DNA from: Planctomycetota bacterium
GTDB taxonomy: Bacteria; Planctomycetota; OFTM77
DNA: 64,000 bases
Assembly: GCA_029260795.1 (NCBI GenBank)
Contig: JAJDCO010000087.1
Location: forward strand, 81,926-145,925
Direction: 5' to 3'
This document shows, in pieces, positions 33,155 through 43,027 of this stretch. The notes under the pieces were generated by a model, which had not been told where the DNA came from, searched no databases, and was given only the letters and a program-made list of their open reading frames with translations. How positions within the stretch are numbered: the stretch's first letter is position 1; each line of letters begins with the position of its first letter. A program made the position numbers and the translations under genes.

Positions 33155-34624
33155 TCACTCGACCGTGACGTTCTCGAACGTAACGGAGGAGGTACCTGTC
33201 CGATCCGAGGCCTGGCGGGACTCGAAGTAGAGTCCCCAGCGGCCGGGGTCGACGGCACTCCCGGGGGCCGACCACACGGTCTCGCCGTCGATGGACCAGC
33301 TCATCTCACCGGTCGCGGGCGATCGCTCGAGGCGCCACACGCCCGTGGGGTCGAGGTGATCCGGAAGCTGCCAAAGAGCCGGCGTGTCCCAGCTTCCCTC
33401 GCGATAGTCGACTCGAATGAGCTCCCGGCCTCGGCGTCGGGCGCCCAGCACCGTGAAATGACGCGGTGACCGATAGCTCGTCAGGAAGGCGACGGTGGAG
33501 GCCGTGGGAAGCTGGGCGAGCGAGAACTCGACCCGGGACGGCGGCTGGAGGTCGCCTTGCCAGATCAAGGCCGTCGAGCCGCGTGCGGGCCGACGAGCAC
33601 TCAGGTGCGAGCCGTGTTGAATCCAGCGGCGTCCGAATCCGACTCGCCAAGGCAGGTCATTCCAGCGATCGAGATGATCCCGCCAGCGGCGCTCGACGAG
33701 GCCAACCGGGTACGTGCGCTGAAAGGCGAACCAGGGTGAGCGGTCAGCGCCAAGGCGCTGAATCAGTGCCGGAAAGCGGCCCGCCACGCTCGGATGACCG
33801 TCGCTGAGGAGAAAGTGACAGAGGCTGGTTGCGAGTGAGAAGTTCAGATCGTCGCTGCGATCGTCTCGGAACTGCCAGTAGTCGAGACCAAAGAGCCAGG
33901 CGAGGCGAAACGCGCGTCGGTCGCGACGGGTCGCTGATCGACAAGTGTTCACGACGTTGAGGTCGAGTGGGAGATCGTCCGACGGCATCTCCGCGTTGGA
34001 GTAGAGCACCCAGGCGGTGACGATCTCGGCCAGCCCTTCATTGAGGACGTCCGGCACGAACGACGTCCAGCGCGCCAGCGCCGCGTGACTCGTCTCATGA
34101 GCGATGTTCCAGGGCACGTCGACGCCGGGTTGGTCGAGGAGCGCGATCACACCGAGCTGCTGGTAGTAGCCACCGCGCGGCTCGAAGGTGCGATCCGGAG
34201 TGCTCGCCGAGTCGGCGTGGCCGTAGACGCTTTTGAAGTCGTGGTGTCGCTCGATCGCGAGGAGCGTCTCGATATCTCGGCAGAGGTAGACGAAGGAGGC
34301 GGGCAGGTCCGTCTCGGGCGATCGTCCCGTCGCCCAGTTCGACAAGCGCTCGTCGACGCGATCGATCGTCGTGGCGAGGTCGCCGAGAGCGCGCAACGTA
34401 TCGCTGCCGTAGTAGACGCTGCCACGCTGCGTGCGATAGGGAAGCGCGTAGGCGCGCGGCGTGTTCGAAGCCGGCGGCGTGATGACGGTGCGCTTACTCG
34501 TGACCGATCGGTGCGCGGTCAGGGGCGGCAGCTCGTCTCGGTGAGCATCGTCACAGGCGGCGAAGAGGAGCAGCGCTCCCGCGAGGAGACCTCCCACTCG
34601 CCCTCTGCGCCGATCTGCCATCAT
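33155..34624 (-). CDS. Lipoprotein zinc-metalloprotease-like protein
   Basis: A 489-residue lipoprotein; the signal sequence GGLLAGALLLFAAC gives lipid attachment at Cys24. The zinc site is HETSH at 176-180, and an Asn-Glu-Gly motif (VLNEGLAE) about 16 residues later supplies the third ligand, a gluzincin pattern. The last 180 residues form a LamG-like or DUF1080-like beta-sandwich (WQLPDHLDPTGVWRLERS, GLYFESRQ). It probably cleaves peptides or binds glycans in the periplasm. Its ATG overlaps the TGA of the sugar permease gene (ATGA), which makes it the last member of that operon. Catalytic activity is inferred from the motif only. Confidence 0.75.
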   Translation of the reverse strand: MMADRRRGRVGGLLAGALLLFAACDDAHRDELPPLTAHRSVTSKRTVITPPASNTPRAYALPYRTQRGSVYYGSDTLRALGDLATTIDRVDERLSNWATGRSPETDLPASFVYLCRDIETLLAIERHHDFKSVYGHADSASTPDRTFEPRGGYYQQLGVIALLDQPGVDVPWNIAHETSHAALARWTSFVPDVLNEGLAEIVTAWVLYSNAEMPSDDLPLDLNVVNTCRSATRRDRRAFRLAWLFGLDYWQFRDDRSDDLNFSLATSLCHFLLSDGHPSVAGRFPALIQRLGADRSPWFAFQRTYPVGLVERRWRDHLDRWNDLPWRVGFGRRWIQHGSHLSARRPARGSTALIWQGDLQPPSRVEFSLAQLPTASTVAFLTSYRSPRHFTVLGARRRGRELIRVDYREGSWDTPALWQLPDHLDPTGVWRLERSPATGEMSWSIDGETVWSAPGSAVDPGRWGLYFESRQASDRTGTSSVTFENVTVE

Positions 34625-35868
34625 CCACTCGCTCTCCGCCTCTTCGCGACGATTCGCCGAATCACTTCATCGGCCAATACACCGAGCAAGATGACCGTGC
34701 CCATCACGGCGTACTCGACCGAGTAAGGGATTCCGAGGAGGTTGAAGGCATTATAGAGAAGACGGAGGACGGCAGTCCCGATCACGATTCCGAGGATCGA
34801 GCCCTCACCGCCGCGCAGGCTGCAGCCTCCGAGGACGGCCGCCGCGATCGCATACAGCTCGTAGAACTGACCGAGCTGCGAAGGCTGGACACCGTTCGCA
34901 TCCAGCGTGAAGAGCACACCGCCGAGGCCCGCCAGCACCGCACACAGGACGTAGGCGACCGTGATGATCAGGCCCGTTCGGACGCCACTGAACCGCGCCG
35001 CTTGCTCGTTGCGTCCGGTGGCGAGTAGGTGCCGCCCGAACACCGTCTCGTTCAAGAGCAGTCCGCTGACCAGCGCCAGCGCGACCAGGACCCAGAACGG
35101 CATCGGCACCGGAACCTCGGCCAGCAGCGTGCGACCGGTCAGCCAAGTCACACCGCCGACGACCAGCACGAGCGTGCTCGACACGAGCCCGACCAGCAGC
35201 GCCCGGCTTTGGAGCCAGGCGGGGCAGCGCTTCAGCCCGGCGACGAATCCGGCGCGGGATCGGAGCCCGCGCAACGTCGCGATCCACGACCTCGAGACTG
35301 CCCGGAGGCCTCCTGCCATGAAGGGTCCCGTCCGCGTCCGCAGCCAACGCGCCAGCAGCCACATCGTCAGCACGGCTCCCACCACGGTGAGGAGCGAGGA
35401 CATCGAGCCCATCGGCCCGGTCGTCAGCTCTCGGAGCTCGGTGTGCCCGGTCCCAAAGCCTTGGTTGAGGTCGTCGGTCAAGTAGCGCGCCGCGCCGCGG
35501 TAGATCAGCAGGCCACACAGGGTGACCAAGAACGGCTGGAGCTTCAACCGCGTGACGAGCAGCCCGTGCAGGAGCCCGATGCACACCGAGACGAGCGCGA
35601 TCAAACCGAGGACGCTGGTCAGCGACCAGCCCTTCTTGACGAGCAGCCACGGCAGCATCGTCCCGGTCAAGCCGACGATGGATCCGACCGACAGGTCGAT
35701 GCCACCCGTGATGATCACGAACGCGACACCGATCCCCAAGATCCCGTAAAGCCCGGTCCGGCTCGCGAGGTTGGAGATGTTGCCCGGCTTCATGAACGAG
35801 TCGCTGTTGAGCGCGGTCACGAAGCAGATCACCAGCAACAGACCGAGAATACCCAGGATCTTCTTCAT
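34621..35868 (-). CDS. Ribose-type sugar ABC transporter permease
   Basis: A 415-residue inner-membrane permease of the RbsC/BPD_transp_2 family. Family motifs include GIGVAFVIITGGIDLSVGSI near residue 50 and TGRNEQAARFSGV plus AAVLGGCSLRGGEGS in the second half. It is about 90 residues longer than E. coli RbsC. The extra piece (about 185-275) lies in the middle, has a basic stretch (RSWIATLRGLRSRAGF) and one or two hydrophobic segments, and may be an extra cytoplasmic loop with helices. The track ORF starts at 36144 inside the ATPase gene; ATG 35868 overlaps the ATPase stop by four bases and has GGAGG upstream. Confidence 0.9.
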   Translation of the reverse strand: MKKILGILGLLLVICFVTALNSDSFMKPGNISNLASRTGLYGILGIGVAFVIITGGIDLSVGSIVGLTGTMLPWLLVKKGWSLTSVLGLIALVSVCIGLLHGLLVTRLKLQPFLVTLCGLLIYRGAARYLTDDLNQGFGTGHTELRELTTGPMGSMSSLLTVVGAVLTMWLLARWLRTRTGPFMAGGLRAVSRSWIATLRGLRSRAGFVAGLKRCPAWLQSRALLVGLVSSTLVLVVGGVTWLTGRTLLAEVPVPMPFWVLVALALVSGLLLNETVFGRHLLATGRNEQAARFSGVRTGLIITVAYVLCAVLAGLGGVLFTLDANGVQPSQLGQFYELYAIAAAVLGGCSLRGGEGSILGIVIGTAVLRLLYNAFNLLGIPYSVEYAVMGTVILLGVLADEVIRRIVAKRRRASG

Positions 35869-37370
35869 CGCGTGGCGGCCTCCTGTCCGCCGGTTGCGAG
35901 CTGGAGAACGGCGCTTTCGGCGAGCTCTTCGCGACCGAGCTCGCCGGTGAGTCGGCCTTCGTGCATGACGAGCACTCGGTCGGCGAGACCGAGGATCTCC
36001 TCCATCTCGGAAGAGACGAAGAGGATCGCGACGCCGTTCTCGGCCAGGCGAGAGATCATCTCGTAGATCTCGTGCTTGGCGCCGACGTCGACGCCTCGCG
36101 TCGGCTCGTCGAGCAGCAGCACGCGCGGCTCGAGGGCGAGCCATTTGGCGACGACGACCTTCTGCTGGTTGCCGCCCGAGAGGTTCCCCGCCAGCTGATC
36201 CGGTCCGGGCGCCTTGATGCGAAGGGAAGTCTGCTGACGGCGAGCCAAGGCATCCTCGAGCGGGCGACGCACGAAACCGAGTCGGCTGCGGCGAGCGAGA
36301 GAGGCGAGTCCGATATTGTCGCGCAGGTTCGCAGTGAGGATCAGACCTTGCCCCTGGCGATCCTCGGGCACGAGGGCCAGACCGGCCGCGATCGCGTTCC
36401 GGGGCTTGCCGAGCGAGAGCTCACGACCCGTCACGCGGACGCTTCCGCTTCGGGGCGCATCGATGCCGAACAGCGCACGGAGCACCTCCGACCGACCTGC
36501 GCCTACCAGGCCGGCCAGCCCGACTCGCTCCCCGGCGCGCACGGTGAAGCTGACCGCATGTTGCGGATGAGCTTCGGTGCGGAGCTCCTCGACCTCGAGT
36601 GCGACCTGGCCGAGTGCGTGTGGGCGCGAGGCATAGAAGCTGTCGAGCTCCCTTCCGACCATGCAATGGATCATGCGACCGCGCTCGATCTCGTCTCCGA
36701 CGAGCTCCGCGACCCGCTCGCCGTCACGCAGCACCGTGACCCGATCGGCCAGATCGATGACCTCACCGAGGCGATGCGAGATGTAGACGATGCTCACGCC
36801 TCGGTTGCTCAGCTCACGAATGACCTCGAACAGTCGCTCGCTCTCGTTGGTGGAGAGGCTCGAGGTCGGCTCGTCCATGATCAGCACTTGGGCGTCGGCC
36901 GCCAAGGCGCGCGCGATCTCGACCAGCTGGCGTTGGCCGACCGAGAGCTCCGTGATCGGAGTGCCCGGACCGAATGGCACACCGATGCGCGTGAGGACCC
37001 GACGGGCATCGGCCTCGAGGCGTTGACGATCGAGCAGGCCGAAGCGTCGGGGCTCGCGTCCGAGGTAGAGGTTGCCGGCCACGTCGAGGTTGTCGGCGAG
37101 GTTGAGCTCTTGGTGAATGAGGGCGATGCCGAGCGAGCTCGCGGCCCGGGGTGATTCGATGGGGGTCGACTCGCCGCGCCAGCGCAGCTCACCCTCGTCT
37201 GGCCGCTCGATGCCGGCGAGGATCTTCATGAGCGTGCTCTTCCCAGCGCCGTTCTCTCCGACCAGGCCGAGCACCTCGCCGGGAGCCACGTGCAGGTCGA
37301 CGCGGTGGAGTGCCCGCACGCCGGGAAACCGCTTGCCGATGCCGTGTGCCTCGAGCAGCGGCTCGGTCAT
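35865..37370 (-). CDS. Ribose-type sugar ABC transporter, double ATP-binding protein
   Basis: A 501-residue RbsA/MglA-like protein with two nucleotide-binding domains. Domain 1 has Walker A GENGAGKST (38-46), signature LSVGQRQLVEIARAL and Walker B LIMDEPTSSLS. Domain 2 has a degenerate Walker A (GLVGAGRSEVLRAL), signature LSGGNQQKVVVAKWL and LLLDEPTRGVDVGAK, as usual for the family. It powers import of a monosaccharide with the flanking binding protein and permease. The gene lies 16 bp after the binding-protein gene and overlaps the permease by four bases. Substrate cannot be told from sequence. Confidence 0.95.
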   Translation of the reverse strand: MTEPLLEAHGIGKRFPGVRALHRVDLHVAPGEVLGLVGENGAGKSTLMKILAGIERPDEGELRWRGESTPIESPRAASSLGIALIHQELNLADNLDVAGNLYLGREPRRFGLLDRQRLEADARRVLTRIGVPFGPGTPITELSVGQRQLVEIARALAADAQVLIMDEPTSSLSTNESERLFEVIRELSNRGVSIVYISHRLGEVIDLADRVTVLRDGERVAELVGDEIERGRMIHCMVGRELDSFYASRPHALGQVALEVEELRTEAHPQHAVSFTVRAGERVGLAGLVGAGRSEVLRALFGIDAPRSGSVRVTGRELSLGKPRNAIAAGLALVPEDRQGQGLILTANLRDNIGLASLARRSRLGFVRRPLEDALARRQQTSLRIKAPGPDQLAGNLSGGNQQKVVVAKWLALEPRVLLLDEPTRGVDVGAKHEIYEMISRLAENGVAILFVSSEMEEILGLADRVLVMHEGRLTGELGREELAESAVLQLATGGQEAATR

Positions 37371-37386
37371 GGTCGGACCGAGGAGC

Positions 37387-38391
<1,005 letters not shown>

Positions 38392-38631
38392 GGTCGGAGC
38401 TCCTTCGCAAGCTGGGTCGAAGCCGCCGGGCCAGGGCGACGAGAGTGAACGGATAAGCGATACCGGATTCAGGATCGGGCCGCAAGCCGCGTCGGTCGGA
38501 AGCGCCGGATGGTTTGCGCTCTTCTGCACCAGCGCGTGCGACGATCGCTCCGCCCATGCTTTGCGCCAGCAGAGGCTGCCGCTAGAATCCGACGCGAGCA
38601 CTTGGAACCGAACAACGTCGCCGGATGGCCC

Positions 38632-38636
38632 GGGAG
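38632..38636 (+). promoter_or_regulatory. Ribosome binding site for a TTG start
   Basis: GGGAG lies seven bases before TTG 38644. The conserved PepSY-family N-terminus (LWNRKLHRW) begins only a few codons later, so the longer track ORF is unlikely. Confidence 0.5.
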
Positions 38637-38643
38637 ATCACCT

Positions 38644-39168
38644 TTGAGCGCAGCCGCGCTTTGGAATCGCAAGCTGCATCGATGGGGAGCCATCCTCACC
38701 GCTCTTCCCGTCATGATCGTGATCGGGTCGGGCCTCTTTCTGCTCCTGAAGAAGGACGTCGATTGGATCCAGCCATCGACTCTGCAAGGCAGTGGCGATG
38801 CGCCATCGTTGCCCTTCGAGCGGATCCTCAATGCCGCTCGCGGTGAGCCCCAGGCTGGCATCCAGACCTGGGAGGACATCGACCGGCTGGACATCCGACC
38901 CGGTAAGGGTGTCATCAAGGTACGCGGCAAGAATCGTTGGGAGGTACAGCTCGACGCCCAAACCGGAGCCGTGCTGAATGTCGCGTTTCGACGCTCGGAT
39001 CTCATCGAGAGCATCCACGACGGTACGTTCTTCCACGATCGTGTGAAGCTGTGGGTGTTTCTTCCGGCGGCCCTCATCCTGCTCGGGCTGTGGGGAACCG
39101 GTCTGTACCTGTGGCTGCTGCCCTACCTGGTGCGCGCTCGGCGGCGCAAGAAGGCGGCGAAGAGCTGA
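38644..39168 (+). CDS. PepSY-domain membrane protein
   Basis: A 174-residue protein with two transmembrane helices (about 14-33 and 140-163) around a periplasmic PepSY domain. The family pattern is LWNRKLHRWGAILTALPVMI at the first helix, then GVIKVRGKNRWEVQLDAQTG and IESIHDGTFF, then the second helix. Such short PepSY proteins are related to the helices of iron-regulated membrane proteins and are often linked to metal uptake or protease inhibition, but no specific role can be given. It has a basic C-terminal tail (RARRRKKAAK). The start is TTG 38644 with GGGAG upstream, shortening the track ORF by 45 residues. It stands alone, divergent from the sugar importer. Confidence 0.82.
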   Translation: MSAAALWNRKLHRWGAILTALPVMIVIGSGLFLLLKKDVDWIQPSTLQGSGDAPSLPFERILNAARGEPQAGIQTWEDIDRLDIRPGKGVIKVRGKNRWEVQLDAQTGAVLNVAFRRSDLIESIHDGTFFHDRVKLWVFLPAALILLGLWGTGLYLWLLPYLVRARRRKKAAKS

Positions 39169-39433
39169 GGCTCGCGGCTCGGGATACGCATGGGCGTTCG
39201 TGAGACGTCGTTGCCGACGCGATTGCCGACGCGATTGCCAGCCCCAGGCCAAGGCCTCGCTGCGCTCCGCCTTGAGCTCGGGCTGGATGATTGCCGGCCC
39301 TTCAGGCCTCGCAACGGTCAGCTCCTGCGTCGACGAGCTCGCCGTGGGTCTGTGTCGAAGGCTACGCGGACATCCGGCCGCGCTTTGATCGCCCCCCTGG
39401 GACCGCGGGCGGCCCGCCCGCTTCCCTCTCGGA
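39169..39433. other. Intergenic repeat-rich region between convergent genes
   Basis: The 265 bp contain GCCCCAGGC, GGGCTGGATGATTGCCGGCC with CTTCAGGCCTCGCAAC, and end in a REP-like palindrome. This is the same order of elements as in the 18317-18600 array, so it is a degenerate single copy of that composite element. Two direct GCCGACGCGATT copies lie at 39212-39235. No gene is supported. Confidence 0.5.
39398..39422 (+). repeat. REP-like GC palindrome, copy 4
   Basis: TGGGACC followed by GCGGGCGGCCCGCCCGC. It lies just past the stop of the minus-strand hydrolase gene and could also act as its transcription-end hairpin. Confidence 0.6.
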
Positions 39434-40912
39434 TCACTTGCCCTTGAGGTAGCCCAAGCGCTCGAGGTGGCGGCGTTGCTCGGGTGTCAGGTCGGCGGGG
39501 TTCGTCGGATCGAAGCCGAGCTCGCGGCGAATGGTCGTGCGTTGCCGCCACTGCTTCGCGAAGGTCTTGAGCTTCTCAACCCGGATCTCTTGCTCGCCAC
39601 TCAGATCTCGGCGCTCGAGCGGATCGGCTGTGAGGTCATACAGCTCGAAGGTGTCGATGTCGACGTTCCAGATGGCCTTGTAGCCGCCCTGTCGCAAGAC
39701 GATGTTCTCATCTCCGCGCAGCGCCTTGAAGGGTGCGAAGAACTTCTTGCGGTTCAGTCGCATGGCGGTCACGCGCACGTCGTTGCTGGGCTCCTCCGCG
39801 TCCCGAAGCCACGGGAGCAGAGTCCGTCCACTCACCGACTCCGTGTGGGGCAACCCGGTTGCATCGAGGATCGTCGGCATGACGTCGATCAAGCTCACCG
39901 GCGCTTCGATACGCCGACCCGCGCTCGTTCCGCCCGGCAGCTTGACCATCAAGGGCACGCGCACCAGCTCTTCGTAGACCGATTGATCGTGCTGCCAGCC
40001 CGCGTGCTCGCCGAGCTCTTCGCCATGATCGGACAGCACGATGAAGAGGGTCTCGTCCCAGATGCCTTCCTTCTTCAAGCTCTCGATCACGCTACCGATC
40101 AACGCGTCCGTCCAGCGCAGCTCGCCATCGTAGAGAGTGCTGATCACGGGCTGGAGCTCGTCGAGCTCGCGCATGAGCTCGGCTTGGCGGGCCGAGTTGT
40201 CCGCGATCTCGGGCGACAGAAGCGCTCCGATGTTCTCGCGTGTGAGGTTGCGATACTCATGGCACAGCTCGGTGATCCGATCGATCGTCACGCGATCGAC
40301 TTCACCGAATGGCGCCAGATGCTTGGCGGGCGGATCGTAAGGATCGTGCGCGCCCGTGTTGTGGAGGTAGAGAAAGAACGGGCGATCGCTTTCGGCTGCA
40401 TGCAGCCAGCGCGAGACCTGCTCGCCGTCGACCTCCTCGTCGACCAGCGATGCCGTCTCGAAGCCCACGTCGAGGCCGGACAGCTCGCCGGCGTACGGGT
40501 TGCGATGGAAGCTGCCGGTGCGGTAGCCGGCCTCGGCCAAGCGGACGGCGAGCGGCCGGGCGTCCGGGGCGATCCGATGCCCGTCGCGGATCACCCCGTG
40601 CTCGCCGACGAACGACGAGAGCATCAGCGAGACCACGGAGGGGAGTGTCCAAGGGGCGGCCGAATGTGCCGCCTCGAACACCACGGCCTCCTCCGCCAGC
40701 GCGTCGAGGTGCGGCGTCGTCGGCTTCGAGTAGCCGTAGACCGAGAGGCGATCCGCGCGCACGGTGTCGACCAGCATCACGACGACGTGCGGTGGGCGCG
40801 AAGCCTCCGCGCTCGGGGATTCGTCGTCTTCCTGAAGGGCATCCTCGCACGAGGGGAGCGCAGCTCCGATCAGCAGGAGGCCGGCGAGGATTCTCGAAGA
40901 CGGCAGGTGCAT
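39434..40912 (-). CDS. Sulfatase-fold lipoprotein hydrolase with Thr in place of the FGly Cys
   Basis: A 492-residue lipoprotein (lipobox ALPSC at about residue 22) of the alkaline-phosphatase/sulfatase superfamily. The first metal site is VVVMLVDTVRADRLSVYGY and the second is IVLSDHGEELGEH. Where sulfatases have Cys-x-Pro-Ser-Arg, this protein has PWTLPSVVSL, aligning Thr with the modified Cys. It therefore cannot form formylglycine and is more like phosphoethanolamine transferases or phosphodiesterases of the same fold, which use Thr. YLHNTGAHDPYDPP also fits the superfamily. The track starts at 41467; ATG 40912 begins the signal peptide, although its ribosome site is weak. Unlinked to other sugar genes. 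Confidence 0.85.
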   Translation of the reverse strand: MHLPSSRILAGLLLIGAALPSCEDALQEDDESPSAEASRPPHVVVMLVDTVRADRLSVYGYSKPTTPHLDALAEEAVVFEAAHSAAPWTLPSVVSLMLSSFVGEHGVIRDGHRIAPDARPLAVRLAEAGYRTGSFHRNPYAGELSGLDVGFETASLVDEEVDGEQVSRWLHAAESDRPFFLYLHNTGAHDPYDPPAKHLAPFGEVDRVTIDRITELCHEYRNLTRENIGALLSPEIADNSARQAELMRELDELQPVISTLYDGELRWTDALIGSVIESLKKEGIWDETLFIVLSDHGEELGEHAGWQHDQSVYEELVRVPLMVKLPGGTSAGRRIEAPVSLIDVMPTILDATGLPHTESVSGRTLLPWLRDAEEPSNDVRVTAMRLNRKKFFAPFKALRGDENIVLRQGGYKAIWNVDIDTFELYDLTADPLERRDLSGEQEIRVEKLKTFAKQWRQRTTIRRELGFDPTNPADLTPEQRRHLERLGYLKGK

Positions 40913-41218
40913 GGCGAGAGGGTTCAATGAGAGCGCGAGGAGGTGTGGGAGCGCGGCTGAGCGCGGGCGGGACCGAGGCCCGGGCTGAGGCTTCATCCTG
41001 CCGCATGCCGAGGGCAGGGTAAAGCAGCCCAAGAGAGTGGGCCGTCGAGGCGCTCTCGTTGAGACGGACCCGAACGGTCGGCGGGTTCCCTCCGAATTCG
41101 GGAGCCGGGTCGAGAGGTCGGGCGGAGACCTTCGCTTCAGGAGCGCCGTTGCGGGTCGAGCTCGTCGTCTGTAAAGTCCCATTGGGGAACGAATACGGGT
41201 CAGCCATGGAGAGCGAGC
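40913..41218. other. Divergent intergenic region
   Basis: About 306 bp between the minus-strand hydrolase and the plus-strand membrane protein, presumably holding both promoters. CTCCGAATTCGGGAG at 41091 is a short palindrome. No coding region or clear promoter was recognised. Confidence 0.35.
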
Positions 41219-41659
41219 ATGAGTGAGAATGAAGGCGCATCTCCGCGTGAGGTGCCGACGCCGACCGCTACCGAGACCAAGAAGCGGAGCCGCCTCTGGA
41301 CCGTGATCGGGTTCGTCGTGGTGGCGGGTGGCCTGATTGGAATGAAGTACTGCGACCAGGGCGAGGCCGACGCCGACGTCAAGGGTCAGGCTGCCGAGGT
41401 CGTTTCGCAGCTTCCCGACTACGCCGGCAACGAGGAGTACTACGCCTCGCTGATCGAGACGGCGCACCCGACGGCCTTCGACGACTCCTACCGGATGGGA
41501 GGACGTCGCACGTCGAGCAAGTTCGACGACGAGCGCTACCTGCAGCTACTCTTCCAAGGTATGGCCGACCAGGCTCAGGCCGATGGGCGCACCGAGATCG
41601 TTGGCACGCTTCGGTTGGCACTGCTCTCTCTGCGCAGCGGTCCCGGCGAGTCGCGCTGA
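41219..41659 (+). CDS. Single-pass membrane protein of unknown function
   Basis: A 146-residue protein. A hydrophilic N-terminus of about 25 residues (rich in Pro, Thr, Glu) precedes one transmembrane helix, LWTVIGFVVVAGGLIGMKYC, and an acidic, probably periplasmic C-terminal region with SKFDDERYLQLLFQGMADQA. The C-terminal part is predicted helical. I do not recognise a family. GGAGAGCG upstream of ATG 41219 supports the start. Its stop is 30 bp from the convergent ABC permease. Confidence 0.7.
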   Translation: MSENEGASPREVPTPTATETKKRSRLWTVIGFVVVAGGLIGMKYCDQGEADADVKGQAAEVVSQLPDYAGNEEYYASLIETAHPTAFDDSYRMGGRRTSSKFDDERYLQLLFQGMADQAQADGRTEIVGTLRLALLSLRSGPGESR

Positions 41660-41689
41660 GGCGAGCTCGCCGAGCGGCTCAGCCGGTCC

Positions 41690-43027
41690 TCAGTAGTCGC
41701 GCTTGTAGAAGAGTCGGCAACCGAGGGCGAGCACGACAGCGGCAAAGGCGAACGAGGTGCCGAGGGAGAAGAACCAGTCGACCTCGGGGAGCTCCTTCAT
41801 GATGCGGTCGTAGGCCATGGGGTCGAGCGTGGCCTTGGAGAAGAGCCAGGTGTTCAACGTGTCGAGGTCCGTGATCTTGGGCAAGATCGTGTACAGGACC
41901 TCGATCAGCGTCTTCACCCACTCCGGTGACGATTTGAGCAGCACGTCCCTCGACCGGTACAGCCCGGTGGCCGAGCTACTGATGCCCCAGACGCCGACCG
42001 AGACCATGAAGGCCATGTTCGTCGAGCGCGACCAGACGCCGACCGTGACGGACACCGCGTAGAGAAACGAGAAGCCCAGCATGAGCACGCCGACCGAGAG
42101 CAGGAACATCGGATCCCAGTAGCCCGTGCGCAAGCCCAAAGCGACCCAGCAGCCCCCGATCAAGAAGCTGCCGAAGACGAAGATGAAGCTCAGACCGCCG
42201 AGGTACTTCCAGAGCAGGAGCGGCACGCGGCCGACCGGCCGCGCGAGCACGAGGTCGAGCGTTCCCTTCTGGAGCATCGACGGCACGAATGAAGAGCAGA
42301 CGCCGAGGGCGATGAGTATGCCGATGAAGCCCCCGAAGGTATTCGCGAGCACTCTCTGCATGTTGACGACCGCCTCCGACAGACTGGTGTCGATGACCTT
42401 TTGCTCGACCAGGCCGAAGAAGAGACTCTGCTTGTGGGCACCCGGAATGTCCGCCCAGTCGTTCACAGCGACGGCGGTCGCGATCTTCACCTCGTTCTCG
42501 GCCCCGATCTGCGCTTTGCCGACATGCACGTGAGGAAAGAGGTCGTGCGCGATCCGTTCGCGCAGCGCCTGCTGCCAATCCTCGGGCGGATAGGTCGTGG
42601 GAACTTCGACCTCTTCTTGTTCGTCGTCGTCGAGCCCATGTCGCTCGATGTCTTCCTGGAAGCTGCGCCAGCCGCGCACGAGACCATTGAGGTGGGACTG
42701 CGTCGTCGTGAGATCGATGCGGTAACCGTGGGCGACGTCTTTCGGAAAACCGTCCTCGGGCGTCACGGGTCGGATACCGTCGATCTCGGCCTCGAATCCG
42801 ATGCTGTTGCTCATGTTGAACGAGCTGAGCCCGGCCGAGCGCGTGTACTCCAGCCGGTCCAACTGGCTGAAGTTGCGTGCGAGCAGCGTCTCCGGGTTTT
42901 CGGACTGGTACGATATCCCCAAGCAGAACACGATCGCGACGATCGAGAGGAAGAGCAGGATGATGAGCGAGCGACGGTCGATCGACTCGCGGATCGAGTC
43001 TTCGAGGATCACGAAGAAGGTCTTCAT
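41690..43027 (-). CDS. ABC-2 type transporter permease
   Basis: A 445-residue membrane protein with an N-terminal helix (about 19-42), a large extracytoplasmic region (about 43-225) and five or six helices from about 225 on (NTFGGFIGILIALGVCSSFV, WKYLGGLSFIFVFGSFLIGG). MLQKGTLDLVLARPVGRVPL is the conserved cytoplasmic loop of ABC-2 permeases of the NatB/CcmB-like kind. It works with the ATPase encoded upstream, which it overlaps by four bases (ATGA). Together they form an exporter of unknown cargo. The long extracytoplasmic insert contains an acidic Glu/Asp run (DDDEQEEVEV). Confidence 0.9.
   Translation of the reverse strand: MKTFFVILEDSIRESIDRRSLIILLFLSIVAIVFCLGISYQSENPETLLARNFSQLDRLEYTRSAGLSSFNMSNSIGFEAEIDGIRPVTPEDGFPKDVAHGYRIDLTTTQSHLNGLVRGWRSFQEDIERHGLDDDEQEEVEVPTTYPPEDWQQALRERIAHDLFPHVHVGKAQIGAENEVKIATAVAVNDWADIPGAHKQSLFFGLVEQKVIDTSLSEAVVNMQRVLANTFGGFIGILIALGVCSSFVPSMLQKGTLDLVLARPVGRVPLLLWKYLGGLSFIFVFGSFLIGGCWVALGLRTGYWDPMFLLSVGVLMLGFSFLYAVSVTVGVWSRSTNMAFMVSVGVWGISSSATGLYRSRDVLLKSSPEWVKTLIEVLYTILPKITDLDTLNTWLFSKATLDPMAYDRIMKELPEVDWFFSLGTSFAFAAVVLALGCRLFYKRDY

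Noticed and set aside
35029-37154. Plus-strand ORFs of 345 and 397 residues over the importer genes
   Set aside because: They overlap the ABC permease and ATPase genes antisense. Their Gln/Asp/Arg-rich sequence matches no family.
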